In this document: positions 1 to 6,391 of the stretch, one piece after another
How the letters are laid out: each line of letters opens with the position of its first letter
Numbering within the stretch: the first letter of the stretch is position 1
NCBI RefSeq assembly: GCF_934747485.1
Contig: NZ_CAKVGN010000098.1
Coordinates: 1 to 8,075, forward strand
Direction: 5' to 3'
DNA length: 8,075 bases
DNA from: an uncultured Brachyspira sp.
GTDB lineage: Bacteria; Spirochaetota; Brachyspiria; Brachyspirales; Brachyspiraceae
Program-made: the position numbers and the translations under genes
Notes under the pieces: model-generated
Seen by the model: the letters and a program-made list of their open reading frames with translations, nothing else
Database searches by the model: none
What the model was told of the DNA's origin: nothing

Positions 1-35
1 AATTGTTTATCTTTACTTAATTTACTACGTTTCAT
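1..35 (-). CDS. N-terminus of a probable transposase (partial, first 11 codons)
   Basis: An ATG at 35-33 on the minus strand opens a frame reading MKRSKLSKDKQ before the window ends. The copy at 8039 reads MKRSKLSEEKQL, so both mismatches between the copies change an amino acid (E to K and E to D). A short basic start followed by an S-x-E/K helix resembles the N-terminal helix-turn-helix of several transposase families, but eleven residues cannot assign one. No clear Shine-Dalgarno sequence precedes the ATG; the bases just upstream belong to the hairpin. Confidence 0.5.
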   Translation of the reverse strand, partial: MKRSKLSKDKQ

Positions 36-59
36 ACTTAAATTTTAACAAATTTAAGT
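36..59 (-). repeat. Hairpin abutting the putative transposase start codon (left copy)
   Basis: ACTTAAATTT and AAATTTAAGT form a perfect 10-bp stem around a 4-nt loop. The stem ends directly against the ATG at 35. The same structure sits at 8015-8038. In several IS elements such structures limit translation from transcripts entering from outside; that role here is inference. Confidence 0.6.
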
Positions 60-118
60 TATCTGGGCCAGCCCCAATAAAAAAATATATATCATTAAGT
101 ATTATATATATTATTATA

Positions 119-140
119 AACAACAGATAAAATTGTTGTT
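119..140. repeat. Short inverted repeat upstream of the rplM promoter
   Basis: AACAACA and TGTTGTT are perfect 7-bp arms around an 8-nt spacer. There is no convincing U-tract on either strand, so it is a weak terminator candidate and could equally be a protein site or chance. The rest of 76-195 is featureless AT-rich DNA between the IS end and the promoter. Confidence 0.3.
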
Positions 141-195
141 AATAAATTTAGTAATAAATAAAATATAAAAAAGTGTTATAAAAGCTTAGAAAAAT

Positions 196-224
196 TTGAC
201 TTCATTAGTTATTTGTGTTATAAT
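196..224 (+). promoter_or_regulatory. Strong sigma-70-type promoter of the rplM operon
   Basis: The -35 is TTGACT (196-201) and the -10 is TATAAT (219-224), with an optimal 17-bp spacer. This is the best promoter match in the window and suits a ribosomal-protein operon. Transcription would begin near 231, giving a leader of roughly 54 nt with an AAACGTTT palindrome (265-272) just before the ribosome binding site. The IS end lies upstream of the promoter, so rplM need not depend on it. Confidence 0.8.
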
Positions 225-284
225 TAATCACTCGTTACATTTTAGAACAAACCACAATATTTAAAAACGTTTAGAAGGTGTATT

Positions 285-740
285 ATGGATAAGAAAACTT
301 TAAAAACAAAAGATAACACTTATGTTTTATCCCAAAAAGATATAAAACAAAATTGGCTTATTATAGATGCTAAAGGTAAATCTTTAGGAAGAGTTGCAAG
401 CAGAGCAGCTTATTTATTAAAAGGAAAGCATAAAGTTGATTATGCTTACAACTTAGACAATGGTGATTATGTTATCATTATAAATGCTAAAGATATAGTA
501 TTAACAGGAAATAAAAAGAAAGGCAAAATACATTACAGACACACAGGTTATCCCGGCGGTATAAAATCTGTAAGCTATGGTGAGCTTTTAGAGAGAAATC
601 CTGAAAGAATGGTAAAAATAGCTGTTAAAGGTATGCTTTCACATAATCCATTAGGCAGACAGCATCTTAAAAAATTAAAAGTATATGCTGGCAGCGAACA
701 TCAGCATGAAGCTAATAAACCTACAGTTGTAAATATATAA
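285..740 (+). CDS. rplM: 50S ribosomal protein L13
   Basis: L13 is an early-assembling large-subunit protein that binds 23S rRNA. At 151 aa it is slightly longer than the usual ~142-145; the extra length is a lysine-rich N-terminus of about ten residues ahead of the conserved W24-L-I-I-D start of the fold. Family landmarks are HTGYPGG (86-92), AVKGMLSHNPLGR (113-125) and KVYAGSEHQH (132-141). The start is set by AGAAGG at 273-278, six bases before the ATG. It is the first gene of the operon and lies 14 bp ahead of rpsI, the almost universal L13-S9 pairing. Identification is by motif and neighbour and is firm. Confidence 0.98.
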   Translation: MDKKTLKTKDNTYVLSQKDIKQNWLIIDAKGKSLGRVASRAAYLLKGKHKVDYAYNLDNGDYVIIINAKDIVLTGNKKKGKIHYRHTGYPGGIKSVSYGELLERNPERMVKIAVKGMLSHNPLGRQHLKKLKVYAGSEHQHEANKPTVVNI

Positions 741-754
741 TTAGGAGTTAAAAA

Positions 755-1153
755 ATGGCATCTAAACAATTAACTATATTCACAGGCAAAAGAAAAACTG
801 CTAATGCTAGAGTTCGTATAACTTTAGGCAGCGGTAAAATTTTAATAAATGGTAAAAATTATACTGAATATTTCTGTAATAGAGCAGCTTTACTTAAAGT
901 TGTAGAAGACGCTCTAAAAGTAACAGGAAATTTAGGCAAATATGATGTATATGCTAATGTACGCGGCGGCGGAGTTTCTGCTCAAGCTGATGCTGTTAGA
1001 CATGGTATAGCTAAAGCCTTAATAGGTGAGAGCCAAGACTTTAGAACTACTTTAAAACGCAATGGTTTCCTTACAAGAGATTCTCGTGTGGTTGAACGTA
1101 AGAAATACGGTAGATCTGGTGCTAGAAAGCTATTCCAATTCTCAAAACGTTAA
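755..1153 (+). CDS. rpsI: 30S ribosomal protein S9
   Basis: S9 is a small-subunit head protein whose C-terminal tail reaches the P-site tRNA. Length (132 aa) is normal. Visible signatures are the N-terminal TGKRKTANARV, the GGG-x3-Q segment (71-77), the RDSRVVERKKYG block (108-119) and the invariant C-terminal SKR (130-132), so the gene is complete. AGGAG at 743-747, seven bases before the ATG, fixes the start. It follows rplM by 14 bp in the same transcript. The 43-bp gap to the next gene holds only an A/T-only inverted repeat and no credible terminator, so transcription probably continues into the DksA-like gene. Confidence 0.98.
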   Translation: MASKQLTIFTGKRKTANARVRITLGSGKILINGKNYTEYFCNRAALLKVVEDALKVTGNLGKYDVYANVRGGGVSAQADAVRHGIAKALIGESQDFRTTLKRNGFLTRDSRVVERKKYGRSGARKLFQFSKR

Positions 1154-1196
1154 TTATATATTATTCTCTTAAAATATTATATAAGGTGTTTAAGAA

Positions 1197-1562
1197 ATGA
1201 ATGCTAAAAAATTAAAGAAATTTAAAGATTTAATACTGGAAGAAAAAAGAAAAACTTTAGATGAATTATTAAGCGGTAATGAATCTTACGAAACACTTAA
1301 AGAAGATGCTCATGGGGATTTGGCGGATATAGCTTTTCAGGCTTATGAAAAACAAAGCTTAGTATCTTTTTCGCAAAAAGAAAGAGATAGATTAGATATG
1401 CTTAATAATGCTCTTAAAAGAATTGAAGATGGTACTTATGGTAAATGCATAGATTGTAAAGAAGAAATCAATGAAGAGAGATTAACTGCTATACCATATA
1501 CTTTAAGATGTATTAATTGTATGTCTAAATATGAAGATAAAAAACGCCGTGAAAAAATGTAA
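1197..1562 (+). CDS. dksA: DksA/TraR-family RNA polymerase-binding regulator
   Basis: This 121-aa protein has the DksA plan: an N-terminal coiled coil (about 1-35), a tip with D41-L-A-D44-I-A46, a second coiled-coil strand (about 48-78), a C4 zinc finger (C84-x2-C87-x17-C105-x2-C108) and a basic C-terminal helix. The tip matches the DxxDxA motif that DksA proteins insert into the RNA polymerase secondary channel, so ppGpp-linked control of stable RNA and ribosomal-protein promoters is plausible. It is shorter than E. coli DksA (151 aa), lacking part of the N-terminal region. AAGGTG at 1183-1188, eight bases before the ATG, supports the start. Its TAA overlaps the priA start (TAATG). Whether it is the true DksA or a paralogue cannot be told here. 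Confidence 0.9.
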   Translation: MNAKKLKKFKDLILEEKRKTLDELLSGNESYETLKEDAHGDLADIAFQAYEKQSLVSFSQKERDRLDMLNNALKRIEDGTYGKCIDCKEEINEERLTAIPYTLRCINCMSKYEDKKRREKM

Positions 1563-3556
1563 TGTATGTTAAAGTTGTTTTTAATCTTCCTATAGATAAG
1601 ATACTTACATATAAAAAACCTGATGATATAAATGATAGTTTGATAGGTTGTAGAGTTATAGCTCCTATAAAAAACAGAGGAACTAAGGGGATTGTAATAG
1701 AGGAAACGGATACACTTGACGGAGATTATAAAGTACTTCCTATCACAACTAGAATAGACCTTGAACCTATATGCTCTGAAAATGAATTTAATTTAGCTAA
1801 ATGGATGAGCAGATATTATCATTCTTCCTATGGTGAGGCATTATTTGCTGCTTTGCCTGCCGGAAATCCTTCCAAAAAGAAAACTATTCAAAAACCTATA
1901 AAAGTTAAACAAAAGCCTTATTTAAAACTTAATGATGAACAAGAAAATGTGTTAAACATAATATTAAAAAGCATAGAAGAAGAAAAAAAATCTAAAACCT
2001 TCTTGCTTCATGGTGTTACTGGAAGCGGTAAAACAGAGGTTTATTTGCAGGCTATCAAAAGGGTAGTTGATTTAGGAAAACAGGCTATAGTAATACTTCC
2101 GGAAATATCTCTTACCCCTCAAACCATAAAAAGATTTGCTGAAAGATTTGAAGGAAAAATTGCTGTGCTTCACAGTAAGTTATCTCCTACTGCTAAATAT
2201 AGATATTGGCAGATGATAAGAAATAATGAGATAAAAATTGTAATAGGGGCAAGAAGTGCTATATTTTCTCCTACGCCTAATCTTGGTATTATAGTGATAG
2301 ATGAAGAGCATGAAACAAGTTATAAGTCTAATGAAACTCCGAGGTATCATGCAAGACAAATTGCTTTCTATAGAAAAGAGAGAGAAAATGCAACGCTTAT
2401 TTTGGGAAGTGCTACTCCTTCTCTTGAGAGCTATTATCATGCTTTAAACGGCACTATAGAGCTTCTTACTCTCACTAAAAGAGCATCATCAATTAATATG
2501 CCTGAAGTTAAGATTTTGGATTTAAAAAAAGAAAAGAGGGCTGATTCTTTTCCAATGCTTACCCAAACACTGGTGGAAGAGATTAATAAAAAATTAGAAT
2601 TAAAAGAGCAGATAATATTATTTCTAAACAGAAAAGGATATGCACCAGTGGTGAGCTGTTCTCATTGCGGAGTGGTGTTAGAATGCCCTAATTGCTCTGT
2701 TTCGCTTACTTATCATAAAAAAAAGAATGTTGTTATGTGTCATTACTGCGGATATACTCAGTTTGTAGAGGAGTTATGCGATAAATGTAACATTGGTCAT
2801 TTTGAGAGAATTGGTACTGGTACAGAAAAAGTTGAAGAGAATCTTAATACTTTATTTCCAAATGCTATTATAGAGAGAATGGACCAAGAAACTGTGGGCG
2901 GAACAAAAAAATATGAAGACATATTTAAAAGATTTGCAGACAGACAAATAGATATTTTAATTGGTACTCAGATGATAGCTAAGGGACTCGATTTTCCTAA
3001 TGTTACTTTGGTTGGTGTTTTGCTTGCTGATATGTCGCTTCATATACCAGATTTTAGAAGTGCTGAGAGAACTTTTAATTTGATAACCCAAGTTGCAGGA
3101 AGAAGTGGAAGGGGTGATAAAAAAGGCGTTGTTTATATTCAGGCATTTAATACAAATCATTATTCAATACTTTATGCTAAAGAGCATGATTATATTTCTT
3201 TTTACAATAGAGAAATAGAAAACAGAAAACATACAGCAGGTCTTCCTTATCCTCCTTTTTTAAGATTGGTTAGGATTGTTGTACGCGGAATAGATGAAAA
3301 AAAAGTATCAAGTGATGCCAATATTATAGCAGATTTGCTTAGAACTCTTACTTATAAAGATACAGAAAAAGTAGAAATATTGGGTGCTGTTCCTTGTACT
3401 ATGAGTAAGTTAAACAAATATTATAGATGGAATATTTTAATAAAAACGGCTTCTCATTCACTTTTAAAGGAATTCTTTGAAAGTTTAAACAAATCCTTTA
3501 TAGCACAAAAAGGCAACTATATAGAGATAGATATAGACCCAGTTAATATGCTTTAA
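1562..3556 (+). CDS. priA: Primosomal protein N', replication-restart helicase PriA
   Basis: PriA is a 3'-to-5' DNA helicase that recognises stalled forks and reloads the replicative helicase. At 664 aa it is slightly shorter than E. coli PriA. Order: N-terminal fork-binding domain (about 1-110); helicase lobe 1 with Walker A GVTGSGKT (151-158), DEEH box (247-250) and GSATPS (282-287); eight zinc-binding cysteines (C366, C369, C375, C378, C393, C396, C406, C409); lobe 2 with GTQMIAKGLDFP (468-479) and QVAGRSGR (510-517); C-terminal domain ending DIDPVNML. All catalytic motifs are intact. Its ATG shares one base with the preceding stop (TAATG) and has no good Shine-Dalgarno sequence, so translation is probably coupled. 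The stop lies inside the TTTAAA shared with the convergent regulator gene, with no terminator between them. Confidence 0.97.
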   Translation: MYVKVVFNLPIDKILTYKKPDDINDSLIGCRVIAPIKNRGTKGIVIEETDTLDGDYKVLPITTRIDLEPICSENEFNLAKWMSRYYHSSYGEALFAALPAGNPSKKKTIQKPIKVKQKPYLKLNDEQENVLNIILKSIEEEKKSKTFLLHGVTGSGKTEVYLQAIKRVVDLGKQAIVILPEISLTPQTIKRFAERFEGKIAVLHSKLSPTAKYRYWQMIRNNEIKIVIGARSAIFSPTPNLGIIVIDEEHETSYKSNETPRYHARQIAFYRKERENATLILGSATPSLESYYHALNGTIELLTLTKRASSINMPEVKILDLKKEKRADSFPMLTQTLVEEINKKLELKEQIILFLNRKGYAPVVSCSHCGVVLECPNCSVSLTYHKKKNVVMCHYCGYTQFVEELCDKCNIGHFERIGTGTEKVEENLNTLFPNAIIERMDQETVGGTKKYEDIFKRFADRQIDILIGTQMIAKGLDFPNVTLVGVLLADMSLHIPDFRSAERTFNLITQVAGRSGRGDKKGVVYIQAFNTNHYSILYAKEHDYISFYNREIENRKHTAGLPYPPFLRLVRIVVRGIDEKKVSSDANIIADLLRTLTYKDTEKVEILGAVPCTMSKLNKYYRWNILIKTASHSLLKEFFESLNKSFIAQKGNYIEIDIDPVNML

Positions 3557-4161
3557 ATATCTACATAAAATCTTAAAGCATTTCTTATTCTTGCATTTAA
3601 TTCATTTTGACCAACAGGCTTTTGCACATAATCGCAAGCACCCTTTTCAAGCCCATTAACTACATCATCTTCATTATATTTTTTTGTAATTATAATAATA
3701 AGTGCCATTCTTAGGCTTATTTCTTTTTTTATTTCATCTAATAAATAGAAATAATCCTTATCATCAGATAAATTAATATCCATTAGAATAATATCTGGAA
3801 GTATTTTTTTTAATTCGTTTAATGGATTTGTTAGGTTGGATACTATAGAAACTTCATAATCATTTTTAAGCCATTGTAAGTAGTTTTTTCTTGTAATTTC
3901 TATAGGTTCTATAATTGCTATTTTATATTTAGATACTTTTCTTTTTAATTTTACTCTCTTTTCTCTTTTATTGAATGCTAAAAAGACTTTTAAATCGGCA
4001 TATCTAATTTTATATCTTTTTCCGGGTGTGAGATCGGCTTTAAGTCCATAATGTCTTACCCAATAATTTACAGTTGTTCTCGACACGCCTAATATCTTTG
4101 AAACGTCTATTGGAGAGAGTAAATCATCATCTTCATATATAACATTTTTATTTAAATCCAT
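3553..4161 (-). CDS. MerR/BldC-like helix-turn-helix protein with C-terminal receiver domain
   Basis: This 202-aa protein combines two modules in an unusual order. Residues 14-64 resemble an excisionase/BldC-type MerR helix-turn-helix: SPIDVSKILGVSRTTVNYWV, then a wing with GKRYKIRYADLKVFL. A lysine/arginine linker (65-79) joins a receiver-like domain (80-200) with probable phospho-acceptor D128 in IILMDINL, T159 in IIIITK and the K181-P182 pair. The usual acidic pair after strand 1 is reduced to E85-P86, so magnesium binding and phosphorylation may be weakened. No histidine kinase gene is visible nearby. AAAGGAAA at 4166-4173 precedes the ATG. Its own promoter carries a palindrome, suggesting autoregulation. 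The domain calls are fairly secure; targets and signal are unknown. It converges on priA with a 4-bp overlap. Confidence 0.82.
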   Translation of the reverse strand: MDLNKNVIYEDDDLLSPIDVSKILGVSRTTVNYWVRHYGLKADLTPGKRYKIRYADLKVFLAFNKREKRVKLKRKVSKYKIAIIEPIEITRKNYLQWLKNDYEVSIVSNLTNPLNELKKILPDIILMDINLSDDKDYFYLLDEIKKEISLRMALIIIITKKYNEDDVVNGLEKGACDYVQKPVGQNELNARIRNALRFYVDI

Positions 4162-4198
4162 TAAATTTCCTTTATTTTTTTATAAAATACAAAAAAAT

Positions 4199-4227
4199 AG
4201 AATAATATATAGCTATATATTTGTCAA
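4199..4227 (-). promoter_or_regulatory. Promoter of the HTH-receiver gene with an 18-bp palindromic operator
   Basis: Read on the minus strand, TTGACA (4227-4222), a 17-bp spacer and TATTCT (4204-4199) form a promoter with a perfect -35. The spacer is almost entirely a perfect 18-bp palindrome, AATATATAGCTATATATT (4204-4221). MerR-family regulators characteristically bind dyads between -35 and -10, although their classic spacers are 19-20 bp rather than 17. Start would be near 4192, giving a leader of about 30 nt. Confidence 0.6.
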
Positions 4228-4232
4228 TAAAG

Positions 4233-4252
4233 AAAATATATGGCTATATTTT
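4233..4252 (-). promoter_or_regulatory. Second operator-like site, or terminator of the nucleotidyltransferase gene
   Basis: AAAATATA and TATATTTT are perfect 8-bp arms around TGGC. The site shares the core GCTATAT with the promoter palindrome at an offset of 31 bp, close to three helical turns. It lies five bases past the stop of the nucleotidyltransferase gene, so a weak A/T-stem terminator for that gene is the alternative reading. Confidence 0.4.
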
Positions 4253-4256
4253 AAAT

Positions 4257-5039
4257 TTAAAAAAATTTTTTAATATTTCCAATAAGATTTTTTATTTTTT
4301 CTAAAATATTATTGTTATTTATAATATCTTCTATGTCTTTATCAAAATTATCCGGCAATTTTCTGCATAATTTCTTAGCATAGCTTATGAGTTTTTTCTC
4401 CCCAACATGAAGTTCTTCATTTATGGCAAATAATATGTCAAAATATGATGCTAATATAGCCGTTGTTCTGTGATTAATACTAACAATATCATTTCTCTTT
4501 ATAGCCTTTTCTAATTGTTCATAAAATGAAGCTGTTTTTGCATACATAACATTATAATTCTTTTCTATAATATTATCTTTAAGTTTTTTAGGATAATCTT
4601 TATTTAATTCTTTTTGAAGGCTTCTAAAAGAATCATTGCTTTCATAGAGTATTTTAGAGTTTTTTATATTGTATAAAAATGCTGTAGTGTATCCTATTTT
4701 TGAATTACAATTTCTCCATACATAGTTAATTTCATTTTCTATATAAGGAATATCTCTATACATAAAATCTAAACATATATTACTTTCTTTTAATATAATT
4801 TCATCTCCGTGTTCAAAATAATTGTTTCCTATTTCATACTTCACTGAATGTTTTTTTGCGAATTTCTCTCTCATTTCTATATTTACTTTATCTTTTGAAT
4901 AGACATAAATATCATAATCTGACATATTATCATTAATTAAACTAGTTTGAGAGCCAGCAAGAACTATGGCATCTACATTATTTTTTTGTGTTGCATGTTC
5001 TATATAATCATTAATTATTGTTTCTATAGTATTATTCAT
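4257..5039 (-). CDS. Nucleotidyltransferase-fold protein, DUF4037-like
   Basis: The 260-aa product has the polymerase-beta-like nucleotidyltransferase signature: G29-S30 in VLAGSQTS, then D41-Y-D43 ten residues on, and a plausible third metal ligand D91 in ICLDFMYRD. The remainder (about 150-260) is helical and includes FDILFAINEELHVGEKKL, which recalls DUF4037 proteins and the helical domains of small-molecule nucleotidyltransferases. Such enzymes transfer NMP to antibiotics, proteins or RNA; the substrate here cannot be inferred. It is too long for a minimal MNT antitoxin and no HEPN partner is adjacent. The start is supported by AGGG at 5050-5053, at a rather long spacing of ten. It appears monocistronic: a hairpin lies upstream and a promoter region of its own sits in the 150-bp gap. 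Confidence 0.7.
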   Translation of the reverse strand: MNNTIETIINDYIEHATQKNNVDAIVLAGSQTSLINDNMSDYDIYVYSKDKVNIEMREKFAKKHSVKYEIGNNYFEHGDEIILKESNICLDFMYRDIPYIENEINYVWRNCNSKIGYTTAFLYNIKNSKILYESNDSFRSLQKELNKDYPKKLKDNIIEKNYNVMYAKTASFYEQLEKAIKRNDIVSINHRTTAILASYFDILFAINEELHVGEKKLISYAKKLCRKLPDNFDKDIEDIINNNNILEKIKNLIGNIKKFF

Positions 5040-5069
5040 ATATAAATTACCCTAATAATGTTTTTGTAT

Positions 5070-5075
5070 ATTATA
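5070..5075 (-). promoter_or_regulatory. Candidate -10 element for the nucleotidyltransferase gene
   Basis: A perfect TATAAT on the minus strand lies about 30 bp before the ATG. No recognisable -35 occurs at 16-18 bp, where the sequence is a TAGTAG-type repeat. In DNA this AT-rich the hexamer alone is weak evidence. Confidence 0.3.
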
Positions 5076-5148
5076 ATGCAATTTTTCTAAAATAGTAGTA
5101 GTAAATTATGATTTGGTTTTAATAGAATAAGATGATTTTATAATAAAC

Positions 5149-5179
5149 AAAGAGCCAGTATAAAAAATACCAGCTCTTT
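5149..5179 (-). terminator. Hairpin terminator after the nuclease gene
   Basis: Arms AAAGAGC (5149-5155) and GCTCTTT (5173-5179) pair perfectly. After a 2x2 mismatch the stem continues with GTAT/ATAC around an A-rich loop (U-rich in the transcript). It starts about 10 bp past the nuclease stop and is followed on the minus strand by a T-rich stretch (GTTTATT). It separates the zinc-ribbon/nuclease unit from the nucleotidyltransferase gene. Confidence 0.6.
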
Positions 5180-5189
5180 ATATATGTAA

Positions 5190-6377
5190 TTATTTACTGC
5201 ATATACTTTCAACATCTTTTTCTAGAAGTTGTATAACTTTTTCAGTAAAGTCGTATAATTCTTTTTCCTGCTGTGGAAATTTAAATTCTTTTGACCATCT
5301 GCCGTCAAAATAAAAAGTATCGTCAAATAAATTATGTTTTTTAAGCCAAGCTTCTATATCTTTATTATCCTGCTCCCATTTTTTTATTAATTTTGGATCA
5401 TCTCCAGTATCTTCACCTCTTGAAAATAAATTGAACCAATAATAATCATTATCTAAGTATATATCTATAGCATAATTAAGTCCTCTTTTCTTGCTTTCAA
5501 AGTCTCTGTAAAAACATTCATTTTTCCAATTATCACCTTTAAATCTTGAAACTAAGTTATTAATACGAGTTGCAATCAAATTATTATACATATCTGCTAT
5601 TAATTTTATTTTTTCGTATTCATCAGTATTATCTATTATTTCATTATAAAAATCTTGTGTTAATTTATCCATTTTAGTTACTCCTGTTTCTCTTAATATT
5701 TTTAAATAATGCTCTGCTAATAATATCCATTCCTTAGCTTCATTATTTTTTATAAAATCATTTAAACTATTTTCTATTACTTTAGTATAAAAATCTTCAT
5801 CTTCTCCATCATATCCATATATGATTTCAATTTTATCTTTTGGTATATTTCCAATACTTTGAGATGTAGGCTGTTTTAATGTATTAGGAGATAAATATAT
5901 TACTTTATTAGGTTCTAAATTATTTTTTAAGCAATCATTATAATATCTTGATAATTGCTCTTTCATATCTTTAGCCCATCTAAGTTTGTTTTCTATGATT
6001 ATACAGTTTGTGTCAGTTTTGATTAAAATATCAATATTATTTTCTTCTCTAACGACTGAATAATCATTATTTAAATATTTAGAAGCATCAACATCTATAA
6101 AATCAAGAAAATATTTTAATACAGTTTCATGTTCTAAAAGTCTTGCTATTATATCAGAATGAAAATTTTCTTTGTAATATGTATCAGAAATAAGTTCAAA
6201 TATATTAAAAGGATAATCTTCTTTAAAAGTATTTTTTTTAATATAATCACGATATTTCTTAAGTATATCATCTTTAGCATATTTTTGTATAATGGAAAAA
6301 ATATCTTTTATGATTTCTTTAGATTTATTGAATGGAAATTGCCAAGTATTTTTTAAATCTTCAATTCTATAGTTCAT
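5190..6377 (-). CDS. PD-(D/E)XK nuclease-family protein
   Basis: The 395-aa product carries a PD-(D/E)XK core in its N-terminal half: a helix with NFHSDIIARLLEHE (71-84), E111-E112, D116 in NNIDILI, then E129-N-K131 in IIIENK, followed by Q141-L-x-R144-Y145. This layout fits the PDDEXK_4-type nucleases known from restriction-like and uncharacterised accessory proteins; a metal-dependent DNA or RNA cleavage activity is inferred. The C-terminal half (about 240-395) is helical, rich in aromatic and acidic residues, and has no motif I recognise; it may set target specificity. GGGAG (6389-6385), seven bases before the ATG, fixes the start. The gene lies 14 bp after the zinc-ribbon gene, surely co-transcribed, and is followed by a hairpin. 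All expected catalytic residues are present, so it does not look decayed. Confidence 0.75.
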   Translation of the reverse strand: MNYRIEDLKNTWQFPFNKSKEIIKDIFSIIQKYAKDDILKKYRDYIKKNTFKEDYPFNIFELISDTYYKENFHSDIIARLLEHETVLKYFLDFIDVDASKYLNNDYSVVREENNIDILIKTDTNCIIIENKLRWAKDMKEQLSRYYNDCLKNNLEPNKVIYLSPNTLKQPTSQSIGNIPKDKIEIIYGYDGEDEDFYTKVIENSLNDFIKNNEAKEWILLAEHYLKILRETGVTKMDKLTQDFYNEIIDNTDEYEKIKLIADMYNNLIATRINNLVSRFKGDNWKNECFYRDFESKKRGLNYAIDIYLDNDYYWFNLFSRGEDTGDDPKLIKKWEQDNKDIEAWLKKHNLFDDTFYFDGRWSKEFKFPQQEKELYDFTEKVIQLLEKDVESICSK

Positions 6378-6391
6378 TAATAAACTCCCTA

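Larger units (their letters stand above)
1..75 (-). mobile_element. Left end of an insertion sequence, reading out of the window (partial)
   Basis: The reverse complement of this stretch matches 7999-8075 at 73 of 75 positions. It begins with GGGGCTGGCCC, a GC block that stands out in AT-rich DNA and is itself nearly palindromic (GGGC-NN-GCCC). A 10-bp hairpin and an ATG follow. A terminal GC-rich sequence with a start codon about 40 bp inside it is typical of IS left ends. The element is cut by the window edge, so its other end, its family and any target duplication cannot be seen. It lies about 120 bp upstream of the rplM promoter and its gene points away from rplM. A non-IS dispersed repeat remains possible. 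Confidence 0.7.

Noticed and set aside
231..284. L13-type autoregulatory leader before rplM
   Set aside because: The leader is only about 54 nt and shows just one small palindrome. I cannot recognise a known L13 leader structure; a covariance-model search would be needed.
1154..1184. Inverted repeat TTATATA/TATATAA between rpsI and the DksA-like gene as a terminator
   Set aside because: The stem is seven A/T pairs only, its second arm runs into the next gene's ribosome binding site, and no U-tract follows. It is too weak to call.
2180..2440. Minus-strand open frames within priA (also 2957-3160)
   Set aside because: Both are antisense to conserved helicase motifs and have no ribosome binding site or protein-like features.
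6159..6356. Plus-strand open frame of 65 codons inside the nuclease gene
   Set aside because: It lies wholly antisense to a gene with intact catalytic motifs and shows only the phenylalanine/isoleucine-rich composition of a reverse-strand shadow.
4257..6377. Nucleotidyltransferase and nuclease as one operon or a HEPN-MNT-type pair
   Set aside because: A hairpin and a 150-bp gap with its own -10-like element separate them, and the nuclease shows PD-(D/E)XK rather than HEPN motifs.
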